DNA of 64,000 nucleotides from G965227875 sp965227875 (GTDB lineage Bacteria > Pseudomonadota > Alphaproteobacteria > Rhizobiales > JAJFHC01). Below the pieces are notes generated by a model. It made no database searches, was not told where the DNA came from, and saw only the letters and a list, made by a program, of their open reading frames with translations. Location: positions 5,252,572 through 5,316,571 of the forward strand of contig OZ245783.1 in assembly GCA_965227875.1 (NCBI GenBank). The letters are read 5' to 3'. Positions 17,886 to 26,342 of the stretch are shown here, one piece after another; within the stretch, counting starts at the first letter, position 1, and each line of letters starts with the position of its first letter. Made by a program: the position numbers and the translations under genes.

Positions 17886-18826
17886 TGACAGCGACCGCGG
17901 ATGACATCGCGCATCCGGCGTTCATCGCCGACCTGACAAAGCGGCTCGACCTCAGGGCCAATTCCCTCATCATCACCATCTTCGGCGATGCCCTGCTCCC
18001 GCGGGGCGGCACGGTCTGGCTCGGCAGCCTGATCGAACTCGCGCGATGCTTCGGCATCTCCGAACGCCTCGTGCGCACCGGCGTCTACCGGCTCGCCGGC
18101 GAAGGCTGGCTGGCATCCGAGACCCGCGGCCGGCGCGCTTATTACGCGCTCACCCCGGAGGGCCGCGACAGGTTCGAGGACGCCCAGCGGCGAATCTATG
18201 CGGCATCGCCGCCGGCCTGGGAGGACGAATGGCGGCTGGTGCAGACCCTTCCGGACATCACGCAGGCCGAACGACAGGCGCTTCGGCGCGAGCTTACCCT
18301 GCTCGGAATGGGCCAGTTGAGCCCGACGCTCCACGCCCATCCCTCCGCCGACGGCAGGATGATACGGCGCACGGTCGAAACGCTCGGTCTCGCTGACAAG
18401 ACGGTTATCTTCAGGGCCTCGATGGAAGACCATGTCCGGACCGAGACGATCCGCCGACTGGTGCGGGAAAGCTGGGCGCTGGACGAACTCGCCCGGGACT
18501 ACGCGACTTTCGAAGACCACTTCAGGGACGTGCCCGAACATGTTGAAAGGACTCGCGGATTAACGCCGCGCGATTGTTTCGCCTTGCGCATCCTTCTCAT
18601 CCACGACTACCGCCGCATCCTGCTGAAGGACCCGCAGCTCCCGGACGATCTTCTGAGCCCGGACTGGCATGGCCGCACCGCGCGCGATCTTTGTGCCCGG
18701 ATCTACCGGCGCATCGCGCCCCATGCGGAGCTGTATATCGACGAAACCGTCGTGGACATCGACGGCCCCGTTGGCCCCGCCTCCCCGGCCTTCCGCTCAC
18801 GCTTCGCGACCGGCGCGCGCCCCTGA
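17885..18826 (+). CDS. paaX: PaaX-family transcriptional repressor of phenylacetate genes
   Basis: A 313-residue regulator with an N-terminal winged helix (SLIITIFGDALLPRGGTVWLGSLIELAR, in part; then GISERLVRTGVYRLAGEGWL) and the PaaX C-terminal domain (DYRRILLKDPQLPDDLLSPDW). PaaX represses paa operons and is released by phenylacetyl-CoA. It is translationally coupled to paaK (TGATG). It may control both this operon and paaABCDE; candidate half-sites are reported in the findings. Confidence 0.94.
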   Translation: MTATADDIAHPAFIADLTKRLDLRANSLIITIFGDALLPRGGTVWLGSLIELARCFGISERLVRTGVYRLAGEGWLASETRGRRAYYALTPEGRDRFEDAQRRIYAASPPAWEDEWRLVQTLPDITQAERQALRRELTLLGMGQLSPTLHAHPSADGRMIRRTVETLGLADKTVIFRASMEDHVRTETIRRLVRESWALDELARDYATFEDHFRDVPEHVERTRGLTPRDCFALRILLIHDYRRILLKDPQLPDDLLSPDWHGRTARDLCARIYRRIAPHAELYIDETVVDIDGPVGPASPAFRSRFATGARP

Positions 18827-18835
18827 AGCGGCCGG

Positions 18836-19489
18836 TCAGACGACGATGTCGACGGTGACCTCCGGTTCTTCGACCGCACCGTCGATGACCATGCTGACGG
18901 CCTTGCGTTCGGCTGCGGACATGCGCCTGAACAGCCAGTCACGGCTGTTTTGCGGGTGCCCGGCTATGTAGAACTGCGTGGTCAGTTCGCGGCCCCCATG
19001 CTTCACCTTCACGTGGATGTGCGGCGTCCTCCCCGGATAAGGCACCGGCCTGATGGTCCGGAACCTGTAGGTCCCGTCATCTCCGGTGACGAAATGTCCG
19101 AAGCCCTGGAAAGCCGGGTCGCGCGCCACGGCGCGACCGTCGCCGGAATGCAGGTAGCGGCCGTTCATGTCGCACTGCCAGATCTCCACCCGCGCACCTT
19201 TTTCCGGGTCGCCGTTCGCGTCGAGCACCCGTCCCTTGAGCACGATCACCCGGCCGCCGGCGCGCCTGACCTTGCCGGCGATCTTGACGAGGTCGTTATC
19301 GGCATCGGCGAACCGCATGTCCGGAGTCGGATAGAAGGGTCCTTCCGTCGCCGACGGCGTCGGAACAATGGCCGCGCCCCGGGCCATGCCCGGCAGGAGC
19401 GCCGCCACAGGGGTCGCTGCGAGCAGTTTCAACAGATTGCGGCGCAAAACCGGCCTCATTCCGCCGTCCGGCGCTTTCTCATGCGTCAT
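18836..19489 (-). CDS. Exported intradiol ring-cleavage dioxygenase-like protein
   Basis: A 217-residue protocatechuate 3,4-dioxygenase-type protein. The Fe(III) ligand pattern is visible as two tyrosines and two histidines: GRYLHSGD, then VPYPGRTPHIHVKV. A Tat-like N-terminus (RRNLLKLLAATPVAALLPGMARG) suggests export, unusual compared with cytoplasmic catechol dioxygenases but common in this 'intradiol-like' subgroup. An alternative start ten residues later (MRPVLRRN) would still keep the signal. Convergent with paaX, 9 bp away. Substrate unknown. Confidence 0.88.
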   Translation of the reverse strand: MTHEKAPDGGMRPVLRRNLLKLLAATPVAALLPGMARGAAIVPTPSATEGPFYPTPDMRFADADNDLVKIAGKVRRAGGRVIVLKGRVLDANGDPEKGARVEIWQCDMNGRYLHSGDGRAVARDPAFQGFGHFVTGDDGTYRFRTIRPVPYPGRTPHIHVKVKHGGRELTTQFYIAGHPQNSRDWLFRRMSAAERKAVSMVIDGAVEEPEVTVDIVV

Positions 19490-19555
19490 GGAAAAGATAA
19501 ACTCTGCGTTGCGAGCCGGGACGTCCGGCGCTTTTCTCTCACTCCTGTGCCATGT

Positions 19556-20728
19556 ATGCCGATCCTGCCGCCTGTCCAGTTCTCCGAGCCATGCGAGCCC
19601 GGCATATCCCGCACTTCGGGGCGCCGGACCAGCCGGTTACGCCGGGCGCTTGCGAGGCCCGCCCGGGCGGTGACGATATCCCTGCTGCTGTGTCTCGGCA
19701 TGAGTGGCCATGCAACCGCGACGGACAAAACCGCCATGGACGACAGACTTCACGCAGCCTTCGAAAAGGGTGAACTCGAGGGCCTGCATTCCGTCCTCGT
19801 GATCCACCGAGGCGAGACGATCGCGGAGTCCTACTTCCGCGGTGCGGACGAACGCTGGGGAAAGGCACTCGGCACCCGCAACCACGGTCCGGAAACGCTC
19901 CACGACCTGCGTTCGGTCACCAAGTCGGTCGTCGGCCTGCTCTACGGCATCGCGCTTGCGGACGGCAAGATCCCGCCGGTCGATACGCCGCTGCTTTCGC
20001 TTTTTCCCGGTTATGCGGACCTGATGGCGGACGAAGCCCGCCGAAAAATCACCGTCGGACACGCCCTCTCCATGACGATGGGCACGGAATGGAACGAGGA
20101 CCTGCCCTACACCGACCCGCGCAACAGCGAAATCGCCATGGAACTGGCGGACGACCGCTACCGCTACGTGCTCGACCGACCGATGGTCTTCGAGCCGGGC
20201 GAAAAGTGGACCTACAACGGTGGCGCGACAGCTATCGTCGCGAAGCTCATAGCCGACGGTGTGGGTGTTCCGATCGACACCTATGCCGAAGAGAAGCTTT
20301 TCGCGCCGCTGGGTATCGACAGGTTCGAATGGATCGGCGGCGCCGACGGCGAGCCGTCCGCCGCGTCGGGTCTCCGGATGAGGGCCCGCGATCTTGCCAG
20401 GATCGGACGGCTGGTCCTCGACAGGGGCAGGCATGGCGGGCGCGAGATCGTCCCGGCTGCATGGCTTGACGAAACCTTCACCCCACGGGCCACGCTCGAC
20501 GGCATCCGCTACGGCTATTTCTGGTGGCTGGCCGATACGGGCGACCCGCCGATCTGGGCCGCCGGGTTCGGCAATGGCGGCCAGCGGCTCACCGTGCAGC
20601 CCGCAGCCGACGTCATCGTCGTCGTCTTCGCAGGCAATTACAACCGGCTGGATGCCTGGCGCCTGCCGGTGAAAATCATAGAGAAATTCGTCATTCCCGA
20701 GATACGCAAACGCCTCGGCGGCAACTGA
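19556..20728 (+). CDS. Serine beta-lactamase-fold hydrolase (class C/esterase family)
   Basis: A 390-residue protein with the penicillin-binding-protein/beta-lactamase fold. The nucleophile motif S-X-X-K is in LRSVTKSVVG, the second motif is YNG in KWTYNGGAT, and a third GNGGQ lies near the C-terminus. A hydrophobic export-like segment (VTISLLLCLGMSGHATA) occurs about 40 residues in, so the true start may be a later GTG near 19670; the ATG at 19556 is provisional. The frame extends much further upstream across the dioxygenase gene, which is shadow. It could be an esterase, peptidase or amide hydrolase. Confidence 0.88.
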   Translation: MPILPPVQFSEPCEPGISRTSGRRTSRLRRALARPARAVTISLLLCLGMSGHATATDKTAMDDRLHAAFEKGELEGLHSVLVIHRGETIAESYFRGADERWGKALGTRNHGPETLHDLRSVTKSVVGLLYGIALADGKIPPVDTPLLSLFPGYADLMADEARRKITVGHALSMTMGTEWNEDLPYTDPRNSEIAMELADDRYRYVLDRPMVFEPGEKWTYNGGATAIVAKLIADGVGVPIDTYAEEKLFAPLGIDRFEWIGGADGEPSAASGLRMRARDLARIGRLVLDRGRHGGREIVPAAWLDETFTPRATLDGIRYGYFWWLADTGDPPIWAAGFGNGGQRLTVQPAADVIVVVFAGNYNRLDAWRLPVKIIEKFVIPEIRKRLGGN

Positions 20729-20777
20729 CATCCCGCCATCCACCCAGACCACCACCCCTTCAGGAGTTACCCGTCCG

Positions 20778-21440
20778 ATGACCTATTCAAAGGATGCCTG
20801 GCACGAAATCGGCCCGCTTTTCGACCGGATCGTCGACCTGCCCTTCAACCGGGAACTGGCGGCCGGCACGCTGTCGCGCGAACGGTTCGTCCACTACATG
20901 ATCCAGGACGCGCACTATCTGGCCGCCTTCTCCCGCGCGCTCGCCGTGGCGGCCGCCAAGGCGCCGGATGCCGAGGGCCAGATCGTGTTGTCGCATGCCG
21001 CGCACGACTCGATCGTCGTGGAACGCGCACTGCACGAGGACTTTTTCACCCACTACGGTGTCGATGCCGCGACCGTGGCGGCCACCCCGCCGACCCCCAC
21101 CTGTTTCGCCTATTCCCACTTCCTCGTCTCGACCGCGCATACCGGGAGCTTCACGGTCGCGCTCGGCGCGCTTCTGCCGTGTTTTCACATCTATTGGGAA
21201 GTCGGGATGGCGCTTCTCAAGATCGCCGCTGCGGACAACCCCTATCAGAAATGGATCGATACCTATTCGGACGAGGAATACGCCGGCGAGGTGCGCAAGG
21301 TGATCGCCCTTGCCGACCGAGCCCACGAAGCGGCGTCGCCGGACGAACGCGCCGCCATGCACGAGGCGTATCTCCTCGCCGTCCGGCTGGAATGGATGTT
21401 CTGGGACGCGGCCTATCGGCTCGAGGAGTGGCCCGTCTGA
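20778..21440 (+). CDS. tenA: TenA-family thiaminase II / aminopyrimidine aminohydrolase
   Basis: A 220-residue all-helical protein. Conserved elements include the catalytic cysteine in LLPCFHIYWEVG (~133), the MIQDAHYLAAFSRALA segment and the C-terminal glutamate region VRLEWMFWDAAYRLEEWP. TenA hydrolyses aminopyrimidines from degraded thiamine so the HMP moiety can be reused. It is convergent with the thiXYZ transporter operon, which would import such precursors. Confidence 0.94.
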   Translation: MTYSKDAWHEIGPLFDRIVDLPFNRELAAGTLSRERFVHYMIQDAHYLAAFSRALAVAAAKAPDAEGQIVLSHAAHDSIVVERALHEDFFTHYGVDAATVAATPPTPTCFAYSHFLVSTAHTGSFTVALGALLPCFHIYWEVGMALLKIAAADNPYQKWIDTYSDEEYAGEVRKVIALADRAHEAASPDERAAMHEAYLLAVRLEWMFWDAAYRLEEWPV

Positions 21441-21464
21441 GCCGCGCCGCAGAACGTCTCGCGG

Positions 21465-22418
21465 TCAGTCCGTGGCGTTGATGTCCACCGCGACATCGGC
21501 GACGGGCATCGCTTCCTCGATCATGCCCTGGGCCTTCAGGAACGCGGCGAAACGCGCGTAGCGGCCACGGTCGAGGGCAGCGGGACGAAGGGCGAAGCGC
21601 GGCAGCGTATCGCGCCAGGCCCGCCGGTTCAGTTCGTCGTCGAGATCCTTGCCCGCGCTGGAAAAGATCTTCCAGCCCTCGTCCGGGTGATTGACGATGT
21701 ACTGGGTCGCCTTTTCGACAGCCGCCAGGAACTTCGGCAAGAGCGGACTGGAGACCTTGTCCTTGTGGGCGACGAGGATGAGTTCGTCATAGGCGGGCAC
21801 GCCTTCCTCCTCGGGATAGAAAGCACGTCCCGGCTTGCCCACAATGTCCATCTGGTTGAGTTCGAAATTGCGGAATGCGCCGATGACCGCGTCGACCTGG
21901 CCGCTTATGAGCGAGGGCGACAGGGCGAAATTGACGTTGATGAGTTCCACATCCGAAAGCTTGAGACCGTGCCCGGCCAGCATGGCGCCGAGCAGCGCAT
22001 CCTCGAAACCACCGACGGAAAAACCGACCTTCTTGCCCTTGAGATCGGCCAGCGTCCTGATCGGACTGGAGTCCAGAACGACGAGCGAGTTGAGCGGGGT
22101 CGCCACGAGCGTGCCGACCCGCATGAGAGGCAGCCCGGCCGCGACCTGAACGTGCAGTTGCGGCTGGTAGGACACAGCCAGGTCGGCCTCCCCGGCGGCG
22201 ACCAGCTTTGGCGGTGCGTTCGGGTCGGACGGTGCCACCAGATCGACCTCGAGGCCCTCCGCGGCGAAGTATCCCTTGTCACGGGCGACGATCAGCGGCC
22301 CGTGGTCGGGATTGACGAACCAGTCGAGCAGCACCGTCATCTTTTCGAGTGCGTTGGCGGACGTGGCCGCGAGGCCGAGAATGGCCAGGGCGGCAAGACA
22401 GGTCTTGATGGGTTTCAT
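21465..22418 (-). CDS. thiY: ABC transporter substrate-binding protein for thiamine pyrimidine precursor (ThiY-like)
   Basis: A 317-residue NMT1/THI5-like periplasmic binding protein. A signal peptide occupies ~1-23 (cleavage near TSANA-LEK), followed by the family's MTVLLDWFVNPDHGPLIVARDKGYF. ThiY proteins bind formylaminopyrimidine or related HMP precursors. It lies 18 bp after the permease at the end of the riboswitch operon, near tenA. A role in thiamine salvage follows from context; the exact ligand is not shown. Confidence 0.9.
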   Translation of the reverse strand: MKPIKTCLAALAILGLAATSANALEKMTVLLDWFVNPDHGPLIVARDKGYFAAEGLEVDLVAPSDPNAPPKLVAAGEADLAVSYQPQLHVQVAAGLPLMRVGTLVATPLNSLVVLDSSPIRTLADLKGKKVGFSVGGFEDALLGAMLAGHGLKLSDVELINVNFALSPSLISGQVDAVIGAFRNFELNQMDIVGKPGRAFYPEEEGVPAYDELILVAHKDKVSSPLLPKFLAAVEKATQYIVNHPDEGWKIFSSAGKDLDDELNRRAWRDTLPRFALRPAALDRGRYARFAAFLKAQGMIEEAMPVADVAVDINATD

Positions 22419-22436
22419 ATGGTCCTCCGGTTGATG

Positions 22437-23192
22437 TCAGAACGCTGCAGCGGCCTCGGGCGACCAGCGCACGAGACGGCGGAGCAGGAAATCGAGCGAG
22501 AAATAGAGCGCCAGCGCCATCACCGCGAGAACGGCGAGCGCGGCGAACATGAGATCGACCTGCATGCGGCCGTTGGCATGCAGCATGAGAAATCCGAGCC
22601 CCCGGCTCGAGCCGACCCATTCGCCGACCACCGCCCCGATCGGCGCGACGGACGCGGCGATCCGGACCCCGGACGCGAATGCCGGCATCGCCGCGGGTAC
22701 GCGGATGTGCTGCAGGATCGTGGCCGGCGTCGCGCTCATGGTCAGCGCGAGGTCGGTCCAGACCGGATCGGTCCGCCGCAGGCCGTCGTAGAACGCCGCG
22801 GTGACCGGGAAATAGATGATGAGAACCGCCATGGCGACTTTCGACGCCATGCCGTAGCCGAGCCAGAGCGTGAGCAGGGGTGCCAGGGCGAATACTGGCA
22901 ACGCCTGGCTCACGACAAGCAGCGGAAGCATCCAGCGGCGCGCCGACGCGAACGAGGCCAGGACCAGACCGCTGGCGATACCGACCGCCACGCCGATGAC
23001 CAGTCCCCCGACGATTTCGGCAAACGTGACGACCGCATGGAAAGCCAGCAGGTCCGCGTGCCCGGCAAGCGCCGTCGCCACCCTGCCCGGTCCCGGCAGG
23101 ATGAACGTGGGGACGCCGGTCAGGCTCACCGTCGCCTGCCATACCAGACCGATGGCCAACAGGCTGGCCGCGGCACGCCAGAGCGCGGTCAT
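22437..23192 (-). CDS. thiX: ABC transporter permease (ThiX-like)
   Basis: A 251-residue inner-membrane permease with about six helices and the EAA-type loop (MSATPATILQHIRVPAAMPAFASGVRI, in part). Its start overlaps the ATPase stop by 4 bp. Together with the adjacent ATPase and binding protein it forms a complete importer for a thiamine pyrimidine precursor. Confidence 0.92.
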   Translation of the reverse strand: MTALWRAAASLLAIGLVWQATVSLTGVPTFILPGPGRVATALAGHADLLAFHAVVTFAEIVGGLVIGVAVGIASGLVLASFASARRWMLPLLVVSQALPVFALAPLLTLWLGYGMASKVAMAVLIIYFPVTAAFYDGLRRTDPVWTDLALTMSATPATILQHIRVPAAMPAFASGVRIAASVAPIGAVVGEWVGSSRGLGFLMLHANGRMQVDLMFAALAVLAVMALALYFSLDFLLRRLVRWSPEAAAAF

Positions 23193-23950
23193 GCCACCCT
23201 CTCCTCGAATGCAGCGGCCCGCGTCAACCGGTCCAGCAGTTCCGCCTGGTGCGTAAGCACGTCGGGATCGTCGGCCGCGCGGGGTGCCGAACCCGCAAGC
23301 TCCATGGGATCCTCGAGCATTGCCGGAAAGCCGGTAAGCACGTGAACCGCATCGCCCAGGCGCAGGGCCTCGAGCGGATTGTGCGTCACGAGCACGACCG
23401 TACGGCCCGCACAGACCTCGCTCACCAGATCCTGCAGGCGGTGGCGGGTAATCGCGTCGAGCGCAGAAAACGGCTCGTCCATCATGATGAACGGCCTGTT
23501 TTCCGCAAGCGTCCGGGCGAGCGCCACGCGCTGCCGCATTCCGCCCGACAGCTCCGCGGGCATCGACGCGGCCCGGTCGGCGAGACCCACCCGATCCAGT
23601 TGGGCAAGTGCGATTTCACGCAAGGTTGCGCCGTCGCGTCCCGTCTCACCACGCAGCCGGTAGCCGACGGTGACGTTGGCCGCGACATCCAGCCATGGGA
23701 GCAGGCCGTCCTGTTGCGCCATGAAGGCCAGCCGCGGACCGACCGGACCACCATCCGCCGCCCGCACCCGGGCACCATCGAGCAGCCCCGCGATCAGCCT
23801 GAGAAGCGTGGATTTTCCGCACCCGGACGGCCCGAGAATACAGGTCCAGCGCCCGCCGCCCGCCCGGAAGGCGAGATCCTCGAAGAGCGCGGCGCCGCCA
23901 TAGTCGAACCGCGGCACGGACACATCCAGGGCTGGCGCATCGGACGGCAT
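23189..23950 (-). CDS. thiZ: ABC transporter ATP-binding protein (ThiZ-like)
   Basis: A 253-residue ATPase of the nitrate/taurine/thiamine-precursor importer type. Walker A GPSGCGKSTLL (~40), signature LSGGMRQRVALARTLA, and Walker B FIMMDEPFSALD are all intact. It lies 12 bp after thiD and overlaps thiX. Confidence 0.93.
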   Translation of the reverse strand: MPSDAPALDVSVPRFDYGGAALFEDLAFRAGGGRWTCILGPSGCGKSTLLRLIAGLLDGARVRAADGGPVGPRLAFMAQQDGLLPWLDVAANVTVGYRLRGETGRDGATLREIALAQLDRVGLADRAASMPAELSGGMRQRVALARTLAENRPFIMMDEPFSALDAITRHRLQDLVSEVCAGRTVVLVTHNPLEALRLGDAVHVLTGFPAMLEDPMELAGSAPRAADDPDVLTHQAELLDRLTRAAAFEERVA

Positions 23951-23962
23951 TCCGGATCGGTC

Positions 23963-24765
<803 letters not shown>

Positions 24766-24769
<4 letters not shown>

Positions 24770-25428
24770 GTCCGGCCCTCCCGGTTCACCGCATCCCGCA
24801 CCTTCTGGGCCAGTCGCCGCGCTGCGCCTTCCACGTCCTCCTCCATGAAGATATCGGAGATCACGGCCACGCCGTCCGCGCCCGCCTCCATGACCGAAGC
24901 CGCGTTTTCATGGGTGATGCCCGCGATACCGACCACGGGCCGTCCCGGCGCATGCCGGCCGAGCACGACACGGATGCGGTTGAACCCGTCGACGCCGATC
25001 GGCGGATCCGGATTGTTCTTGCTCGACGTGGCGAAGATGCCCCCGACCCCGAAATAGTCGGCGAGGCCGGTCTCGGGGGATTGCGCTTCCTCCACCGAGT
25101 GGATCGTGAGGCCGACAATGGCCTTTTCGCCGAGCAGGGCGCGGGCATCCCGCGGCGACATGTCGGTCTGTCCCACATGCACCCCGTCCGCCCCCGAAGC
25201 GAGCGCCACGTCGACGCGATCGTTGATGAGGAGCGGCACCCCGTGCCGCTGCGTCACCCGCAAGACGGCGCGGGCGCGCTCGATCTGCTGGCGGGTGGTC
25301 CCCGTCTTGTCGCGAAGCTGGAAAAGCGTGACGCCGCCCCGGGCGGCCGCATCCGCCAACGCGTCCAGCGGCCGCCCCAGCGAGCGCGCCGGATCGAGAA
25401 TGCCGTAGACCGATACGTCAGGCCTCAT
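24766..25428 (-). CDS. thiE: Thiamine-phosphate synthase ThiE
   Basis: A 220-residue TIM-barrel enzyme joining HMP-PP and thiazole phosphate. [31 protein letters not shown] and [10 protein letters not shown] match the family. The ATG at 25426-25428 (MRPDVSVYG) follows GGAGG and is preferred over an upstream in-frame start. First gene of the operon, directly downstream of a TPP riboswitch and intrinsic terminator. Confidence 0.96.
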
Positions 25429-25510
25429 GTCAAATCCTCCCTGCGGCTTGCCATGCAGAGGCCGCGGCAACGGAACATCGCGTCGCTGGCAGGGTTCGGG
25501 GCTATGTTCG

Positions 25511-25530
25511 AAAAACCGGTTCTCGACCGG
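25511..25530 (-). terminator. Intrinsic terminator acting as TPP riboswitch expression platform
   Basis: On the minus strand CCGGT-CGAGA-ACCGG is followed at once by TTTTT. It sits between the TPP aptamer and thiE, so it is the likely transcription-attenuation element. The stem is only 5 bp. Confidence 0.65.
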
Positions 25531-25537
25531 AAGACAG

Positions 25538-25632
25538 CCTCAATTCCCTCCGCCAGCGTGAACTGGATCAGGTTCGACGGGTTGGCGAATTGGCCTCTCA
25601 GCCCCCGCAAGGGACACCCCGTTGAGCACACG
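25538..25632 (-). ncRNA. TPP riboswitch (THI element) controlling thiE-thiD-thiZ-thiX-thiY
   Basis: The minus strand carries the conserved THI-box parts in order: ACGGGGTGTCCC, GGGGGCTGAGAGGCC, CCCGTCGAACCTGATCCAG, then CGCTGGCGGAGGGAA. These form the TPP aptamer. Binding of thiamine pyrophosphate would favour the terminator downstream and switch off synthesis and precursor uptake. Confidence 0.96.
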
Positions 25633-25790
25633 GGAACTTATAGTGCATCGGCCCGCCGGCGCAACCCGCATCGTTGCAATTCGCGGAAGTCCCGAAATGC
25701 GTGCCCGGACAACCGGTTGAACGGGTCATCCGTATCCGCGGTCCACAGAATCTGGCATGCTGCCGGCCTGGATACCGATGGACCTATTGC

Positions 25791-26342
25791 ATGAACCGCC
25801 GTGAAACCGTGGCCGCGATTGCCGCGGGCATACTGACCGAACTCCTCGCACCTGGCGGACCGGCAGCCGCAGCCGCTGAAGAGATGCCGGCCATGCTGGC
25901 GGAACTGCCACGGATCGACGACCCGGAGAATCCGTCGTTCGACGTGTTCTACCGGCTGAGCCAGTGGGTCACCTGCCGGCCCGACCTCAGCAGGGAGGAC
26001 AGCCGCATACTCTATCCGGTTTTCATGCAGGAGCCCTGGGGCACCAAGCACATCTCCACGGCGTTCGCGGAAATCCGGAATGCGCTGACCGGCCAGACCC
26101 CGCCGCCCGCGCTGCCGGACATCATCACCTCAGGGGCGCTCGGCGAAGGTGAAGCCTGGTTCGTCAAGCATCTCCTGACGACGTGGTACCTGGGCATCTA
26201 CTATCACGAAACGGGTGACCGGCGTCTGCTCTACGAAGGCGCCCTTATGTTCGAAGCCATCGCGGACACGCATCCGGTGCCGGGGTTTTCCGACCGCGAA
26301 TATGGCTTCTGGGCGGAAAAGCCCGAACCTCGACCAGAATGA
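25791..26342 (+). CDS. Tat-exported small subunit of an FAD-dependent sugar/polyol dehydrogenase (SldS / FAD-SLDH family)
   Basis: A 183-residue protein with a twin-arginine-like leader (MNRRETVAAIAAGILTELL, AAAAAEE) and the small-subunit pattern FYRLSQWVTCRPDLSREDSR followed by WYLGIYYHETGDRRLLYEGALMF. In sorbitol, fructose and glucose dehydrogenases such a subunit carries the only Tat signal and takes the folded FAD subunit to the periplasm. The GMC oxidoreductase directly downstream overlaps by 4 bp (ATGA). Start 25791 is chosen for the leader; the frame extends 39 codons upstream without a leader. The family call is from memory of the motif and moderately sure. Confidence 0.78.
   Translation: MNRRETVAAIAAGILTELLAPGGPAAAAAEEMPAMLAELPRIDDPENPSFDVFYRLSQWVTCRPDLSREDSRILYPVFMQEPWGTKHISTAFAEIRNALTGQTPPPALPDIITSGALGEGEAWFVKHLLTTWYLGIYYHETGDRRLLYEGALMFEAIADTHPVPGFSDREYGFWAEKPEPRPE

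Noticed and set aside
18950..19555. Long N-terminal extension of the serine hydrolase frame
   Set aside because: It lies antisense to the intradiol dioxygenase gene and has no hydrolase or leader sequence.
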